DNA of 64,000 nt from Arthrobacter_B sp038069765 (GTDB taxonomy: Bacteria > Actinomycetota > Actinomycetes > Actinomycetales > Micrococcaceae). The stretch covers positions 434,001 to 498,000 of the forward strand of contig NZ_JBBPFS010000003.1 in assembly GCF_038069765.1 (NCBI RefSeq). The letters are read 5' to 3'. The notes beneath the pieces were generated by a model. It was not told the DNA's origin. It saw only the letters and a program-made list of their open reading frames with translations, and did not search any database. Made by a program: the position numbers and the translations under genes. Below, piece by piece: positions 60,105 through 64,000 of the stretch (its first letter is position 1; each line of letters starts with the position of its first letter).

Positions 60105-60920
60105 TCAGGAACCGGTGCGTCGTTCCTGCGCCAGGTCACCGGGAAACAGTACTGCCGATACGCGGCGTGCGGCATCCAGCACCAGCGGAGCCACCCGTTC
60201 AATCGGATCCCTCACGGTGCCCACCAGGGAGATGGCGGCCACCGGCTCCCGCCGGCTGCGGATGGCCGCGGCCACGCAGGAAATTCCCTCGTAGCTTTCA
60301 CCGGATTCGTATGCCAACCCGCCGCGCTGGCGGATCCGGTTCAGCTCCGCGTACAGCGCGGGAATGTCCCTGATGGTCCGCGGGGTGTTGGCAGGCAGTC
60401 CGTGCCGGAACATATCGTCCAGCTGTTCCGGGTTGATCCAGGCCAGCATGGACTTGCCCAGTGCCGTTGCATGGGCGGGAGCGTTGCCGCCCACCCGCGA
60501 CGGCACCGAGGTGGCCGAGCGGCCGCCGGCTTTGTCCAGGTAATGGATGCTGGTGCCGTTAAGGACGGCCAGGTGGACCACCATTCCGGTCCGCATCTGC
60601 AGGTCGTGCAGCAGGGGCGCGGCTTCGGCCCGGATCCGGCTGTTTCCGTTGTCCAGGCCGCCGAACTGCAGCGAGCGCCAGCCCATGCCGTAGCCGTCGG
60701 GTGCGTGTTCCAGCCAGCCCAGCTGCACCAGCTGGTCCAGGATCCGGTGCGTGGTGGAGCGGGGCAGACGCGTCCTGGACGCTATTTCGTCCAGCAGCAG
60801 CCGGACGGAGCGTGAGTCGAACACCTCCATGATCAGCGTCATCCGCGCCGCCATCGCAGGGGGCGGTCCGGAGGGAGCCGGCGGCCAGGCAACAGGGGCT
60901 GCAGTCAGGGAAACACTCAT
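60105..60920 (-). CDS. IclR family transcriptional regulator
   Basis: 271 residues from the ATG at 60920. N-terminal winged helix (VRLLLDEIASRTRLPRSTTHRILDQLVQLGWLEH split normally) and a C-terminal effector domain with HLAVLNGTSIHYLDKAGG and GLAYESGESYEGISCVAAAI, the IclR signature. It is divergent from hsaE and lies in the middle of the cluster. It is therefore the best local candidate for control of the steroid genes, where mycobacteria use TetR-type KstR. The longer upstream frame carries no homology. Confidence 0.88.
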   Translation of the reverse strand: MSVSLTAAPVAWPPAPSGPPPAMAARMTLIMEVFDSRSVRLLLDEIASRTRLPRSTTHRILDQLVQLGWLEHAPDGYGMGWRSLQFGGLDNGNSRIRAEAAPLLHDLQMRTGMVVHLAVLNGTSIHYLDKAGGRSATSVPSRVGGNAPAHATALGKSMLAWINPEQLDDMFRHGLPANTPRTIRDIPALYAELNRIRQRGGLAYESGESYEGISCVAAAIRSRREPVAAISLVGTVRDPIERVAPLVLDAARRVSAVLFPGDLAQERRTGS

Positions 60921-61023
60921 CGGCACCGCCCGACAGCAACCCCGGCGGAACGCCGGGGGAACCTGCAACAGGGAACATTCATTAGCTGGGACCTCCTTGG
61001 CACATCTATGGACCACAAAAACT

Positions 61024-61041
61024 ATGTGAGCTAACGCACAT
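61024..61041. promoter_or_regulatory. Inverted repeat ATGTG-N8-CACAT before hsaE
   Basis: ATGTG (61024-61028) and CACAT (61037-61041) in the 244-base space between the IclR gene and hsaE. A possible IclR site, but short and different from the TCCC-N7-GGGA set. Confidence 0.3.
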
Positions 61042-61164
61042 TTAGAGCTTCACTGTACACATCGCTACAGGACTTGCGCCACCCTTCCTCCATCCCGCTC
61101 TTCGGGACTGCCCGGGGCAGGACAGCTCGCCGGCGCAATACTGAAGGCTGACTTGGGAGGACAG

Positions 61165-61980
61165 ATGACTGCAACCATCGAGACTGCACCTGCTCATCCG
61201 GCGGGCATTGCAGAATTGGCCGCCCGGCTGCGCCGTGCCGAGCGGGACGGAACGCCGATCGAGCCGATCCGCGGGCTGCTCGCGGACGGCGGCATCAGTG
61301 CCGCCTACGATGTCCAGCGGACCAACGAGGACGCCTGGATCGCCGAGGGCCGCCGCGTGGCCGGCCGCAAGATCGGGCTGACGTCACGGGCAGTACAGGC
61401 ACAGATGGGGGTGGACCAGCCGGACTTCGGTGTCCTCTTCGCCGACATGTGCCTGGCCGACGGCGACGTGCTGGCTGCCGGGGCGGTCCTGCAGCCGCGG
61501 ATCGAAGCCGAGGTTGCCCTCGTCCTGAAAAAGGACCTCCCCGAGCCGGACACCACGCTCACCGAGCTGATCGCCGCCGTGGACTACCTGCTTCCGGCCA
61601 TTGAAATTGTCGGTTCACGGATCACCAACTGGGACATTTCCATCCTGGACACCATTGCTGACAACGCTTCCAGCGGCCGGATCATCACCGGCACCCGACC
61701 CGTGGCGCCGTCGTCGATCGATCTGGCGGCCGCCGGCATGGTCATGGAAGTCAACGGCACGGTGGAATCAGTGGGCTCGGGCGCCGCCTGCCTCGGCCAC
61801 CCGTACCGGGCCGCGCTCTGGCTGGTGAGGCGCATGGCCGAGCTGGAACGGCCGCTGAAGGCCGGCGAAATCCTGATGACCGGAGCCCTCGGCCCCATGG
61901 TCGCCTTTCCGCCCGGCGCCAACGCCGCAGTGAACATCCAGGGACTTGGACAGGTCCGCATCAAACATGAGGAGAAGTAG
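61165..61980 (+). CDS. hsaE: 2-hydroxypenta-2,4-dienoate hydratase
   Basis: 271 residues. AYDVQRTNEDAWIAEGRRVAGRKIGLTSRAVQ and the metal-site stretch RIEAEVALVLKKDLP fit the MhpD/HsaE family. It hydrates 2-hydroxyhexa-2,4-dienoate to 4-hydroxy-2-oxohexanoate. ATG with GGGAGGACAG directly upstream. Its stop overlaps the start of hsaG by one base. Confidence 0.93.
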   Translation: MTATIETAPAHPAGIAELAARLRRAERDGTPIEPIRGLLADGGISAAYDVQRTNEDAWIAEGRRVAGRKIGLTSRAVQAQMGVDQPDFGVLFADMCLADGDVLAAGAVLQPRIEAEVALVLKKDLPEPDTTLTELIAAVDYLLPAIEIVGSRITNWDISILDTIADNASSGRIITGTRPVAPSSIDLAAAGMVMEVNGTVESVGSGAACLGHPYRAALWLVRRMAELERPLKAGEILMTGALGPMVAFPPGANAAVNIQGLGQVRIKHEEK

Positions 61981-62954
61981 TGGGAACCAACGAACTCTGG
62001 CCGGTGGCCATCATCGGCTCCGGCAACATCGGAACCGACCTGATGATCAAGGTGCTGCGCGGGGCCAAGCGGCTGCAAATGGGCGCCATGGTGGGCATCG
62101 ACCCGGAGTCCGACGGCCTCCGGCGCGCGGCCAGCATGGGCGTTCCCACCACAGCGGACGGCATCCAGGGCCTGCTTGAGCTGCCGAACTTCAAGGACAT
62201 CAAGGTGGTTTTCGATGCCACCAGCGCCTCCGCCCACCTCGCCAACTGGGACCTGCTGAAGGACACCGGCGTCCGCGTGCTGGACCTGACGCCGGCCGCC
62301 GTCGGGCCCTACTGCGTTCCCGTGGTGAACCTTGAGGACCATCTGGACGACTCCAACCTGAACATGGTCACCTGCGGCGGGCAGGCCACGGTGCCCATGG
62401 TGGCTGCCGTCTCGCAGGTGGCTCCGGTGCGCTACGCCGAAATTGTCTCCTCCGTTGCGTCCCGTTCCGCCGGCCCGGGCACCCGGGCCAATATCGACGA
62501 GTTCACCGAGACCACGTCCCGCGCCCTGGTTGAGGTGGGCGGTGCGGCCGAGGGCAAGGCCATCATCATCATGAACCCCGCGGAACCGCCGATGATGATG
62601 CGGAACACGGTGTACTGCCTGGTGGACGGCGAAACGGACCATGCCGCCGTCGCGGCATCGGTCGAGGCGATGGCAGCCCGGGTGCAGGAATACGTTCCCG
62701 GCTACAAGCTCAAGCAGGAAGTTCAGTTCGAAACCTTCGGCCCGGAGAACGCCCTGCACATCCCGGGCACCGGCCGCTTCACCGGCACCCGGGTCACGGT
62801 GATGCTGGAAGTCACCGGCGCCGCGCATTACCTGCCCGCCTATGCGGGCAACCTGGACATCATGACCTCCGCCGCCATGGCCGTTGCCGAGCGCTGGGCT
62901 GAACGCGGCGGAGTCCAAGAACAACACATCGCCGCGGCGATGCAGGAGGCATAA
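61980..62954 (+). CDS. hsaG: Acylating aldehyde dehydrogenase (propionaldehyde/acetaldehyde)
   Basis: 324 residues. NAD motif AIIGSGNIGTDLMIKVLRG, and the nucleophile Cys132 in MVTCGGQATVPM. It turns the aldehyde from HsaF into acyl-CoA (propionyl-CoA in the steroid path). GTG start overlaps the hsaE TAG. It is likely to channel the aldehyde through a complex with HsaF. Confidence 0.94.
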   Translation: MGTNELWPVAIIGSGNIGTDLMIKVLRGAKRLQMGAMVGIDPESDGLRRAASMGVPTTADGIQGLLELPNFKDIKVVFDATSASAHLANWDLLKDTGVRVLDLTPAAVGPYCVPVVNLEDHLDDSNLNMVTCGGQATVPMVAAVSQVAPVRYAEIVSSVASRSAGPGTRANIDEFTETTSRALVEVGGAAEGKAIIIMNPAEPPMMMRNTVYCLVDGETDHAAVAASVEAMAARVQEYVPGYKLKQEVQFETFGPENALHIPGTGRFTGTRVTVMLEVTGAAHYLPAYAGNLDIMTSAAMAVAERWAERGGVQEQHIAAAMQEA

Positions 62955-62956
62955 CC

Positions 62957-63964
62957 ATGAGCAGGCTCTACATCTCCGACGTCACCCTGCGTGACGGCAT
63001 GCATGCCATTCGGCACCAGTACACGGTGGACCAGGCCGTAGCCATCGCCACCGCACTGGACGCCGCCGGCGTTGCCTCCATCGAGGTTGCCCACGGCGAC
63101 GGGATCAACGGCTCCTCCTGCGTGTACGGGTTCGGCGCCCACACTGACCTGGAGTGGATCTCCGCGGTTGCCGGCGCCGTCAAGCAGGCCAAGGTGGCCA
63201 CGCTGGCACTTCCCGGCATCGCCACCATCCACCACCTCAAGGACGCCAACAGCGCCGGAGCCTCGGTGGTGCGCGTGGCCACCCACTGCACCGAGGCGGA
63301 CGTCTCCGCGCAGCACATCGGTGCCGCCCGGAACCTGGGCATGGACACCGTGGGCTTTTTGATGATGTCCCACATGAGTCCGCCCGCCGAACTCGCCAAG
63401 CAGGCCAAACTGATGGAGAGCTACGGCGCCACCTGCGTGTACGTTGTTGACTCCGGCGGAGCCCTGACCATGCCCGGCGTCGCCGAACGGATTGACGCCT
63501 TCCGGCAGGTGCTGGACCCGGCCACCGAAATTGGCATCCACGCCCATGAGAACCTCTCGCTGTCGGTGGCAAACTCCCTCACCGCCGTGGAACACGGTGC
63601 TAACCGGGTGGACGCCTCGCTGGCCGGCATGGGAGCCGGAGCCGGAAATGCTCCGCTGGAGGCTTTCATTGCCGCAGCAGACAAGTTCGGGCTTGACCAC
63701 GGCTGCAACCTGCCGGCACTGATGGACGCCGCTGACGACCTGGTGCGTCCGCTGCAGGACCGCCCGGTCCGGGTGGACCGGGAAACGCTCTCGCTGGGCT
63801 ACGCCGGGGTGTACTCCAGCTTCCTGCGGCACGCGGAAACAGCCAGCACCCGCTACGGCATCCCCACCACGGACATCCTGATGGAGCTGGGCAAGCGGCG
63901 CATGGTGGGCGGCCAGGAGGACATGATCGTTGACGTGGCCCTGGACCTGCTGGCTCAGAAGTAA
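62957..63964 (+). CDS. hsaF: 4-hydroxy-2-oxovalerate (hexanoate) aldolase
   Basis: 335 residues. DVTLRDGMHAIRHQYT at the start holds the Arg-Asp of the DRE-TIM aldolases, with HAHENLSLSVANS for the metal His pair. It splits 4-hydroxy-2-oxohexanoate into pyruvate and propionaldehyde. ATG 3 bases after hsaG. Third gene of the hsaE-hsaG-hsaF operon. Confidence 0.95.
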   Translation: MSRLYISDVTLRDGMHAIRHQYTVDQAVAIATALDAAGVASIEVAHGDGINGSSCVYGFGAHTDLEWISAVAGAVKQAKVATLALPGIATIHHLKDANSAGASVVRVATHCTEADVSAQHIGAARNLGMDTVGFLMMSHMSPPAELAKQAKLMESYGATCVYVVDSGGALTMPGVAERIDAFRQVLDPATEIGIHAHENLSLSVANSLTAVEHGANRVDASLAGMGAGAGNAPLEAFIAAADKFGLDHGCNLPALMDAADDLVRPLQDRPVRVDRETLSLGYAGVYSSFLRHAETASTRYGIPTTDILMELGKRRMVGGQEDMIVDVALDLLAQK

Positions 63965-63994
63965 CCCGTCCAACCGCTTTCGAAAGGAACCACA

Positions 63995-64000
63995 ATGACC
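63995..64000 (+). CDS. Start of the next gene of the operon, cut by the window edge
   Basis: ATG at 63995 with AAGGAA 6 bases upstream, 30 bases after hsaF. Only two codons (Met-Thr) are visible, so the product is unknown. hsaB would be an expected neighbour but this cannot be told. Confidence 0.5.

Noticed and set aside
51886..63964. KstR-type operator in the steroid cluster
   Set aside because: I found no obvious match to the mycobacterial KstR palindrome in the divergent promoters; the recurring motif is TCCC-N7-GGGA.
1..64000. Mobile element, prophage or CRISPR array
   Set aside because: No transposase, integrase, long flanking repeats or spaced direct repeats were seen. The DUF222 gene is the only element-like gene.

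Overview
The window is high-GC actinobacterial chromosome. The best match is Arthrobacter or a close relative in the Micrococcaceae. The grounds are frequent GTG starts, many apparently leaderless genes, a DUF222/HNH endonuclease, a DUF6350 membrane protein, a DUF6318 lipoprotein, duplicated 67-residue CspA proteins, and the divergent style of the steroid genes. I saw no transposase, integrase, CRISPR array, rRNA or tRNA. The assignment is by recognition only; no search was run.

Bases 1-9630 are mostly housekeeping. A glutamate-cysteine ligase cut by the left edge is followed by an Hsp20 chaperone with a CIRCE and a HAIR operator in tandem. Next come NADP isocitrate dehydrogenase and purH. 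purH is separated from purN by a DUF222/HNH gene and an MFS transporter. Bases 9650-25200 hold membrane proteins (DUF6350, TSUP), small enzymes, a pair of secreted proteins of lower GC, a Stealth-type sugar phosphotransferase, catalase, a cyclic-nucleotide-type phosphodiesterase and a manganese-type ABC importer behind a perfect palindrome.

Bases 25200-39100 hold a fluoroacetate-dehalogenase-like hydrolase, an SLC13 symporter, a four-gene glycine-betaine-type ABC importer, two alcohol dehydrogenases, a membrane Ser/Thr kinase coupled to a small lipoprotein, an unusual Nramp-like transporter, and a PIN-domain gene coupled to a 52-residue partner.

Bases 39380-47810 look like one regulon: an SDR dehydrogenase, a peptide-type ABC importer with a fused double ATPase, an amidase, and a FadR-type GntR regulator. 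The same GGTCAGACCAGT operator core lies in front of the SDR gene and in the divergent regulator/transporter promoter. This suggests import and hydrolysis of an amide followed by oxidation of a product, with substrate unknown. Bases 47880-50840 hold two near-identical cold-shock genes flanking a glutaminase-STAS-cNMP-binding fusion.

Bases 51880-64000 are a steroid catabolic cluster: kstD, kshA with a coupled small Cys-rich protein, kshB, hsaD, hsaA, hsaC, an NTF2-like protein, an IclR regulator, and hsaE-hsaG-hsaF. Together they cover ring A/B opening and conversion of the C5 fragment to pyruvate and propionyl-CoA. The flavin reductase hsaB is not in the window. A TCCC-N7-GGGA palindrome recurs in the kstD/kshA and hsaD/hsaA divergent promoters and may be the operator. 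A further gene begins at the right edge.
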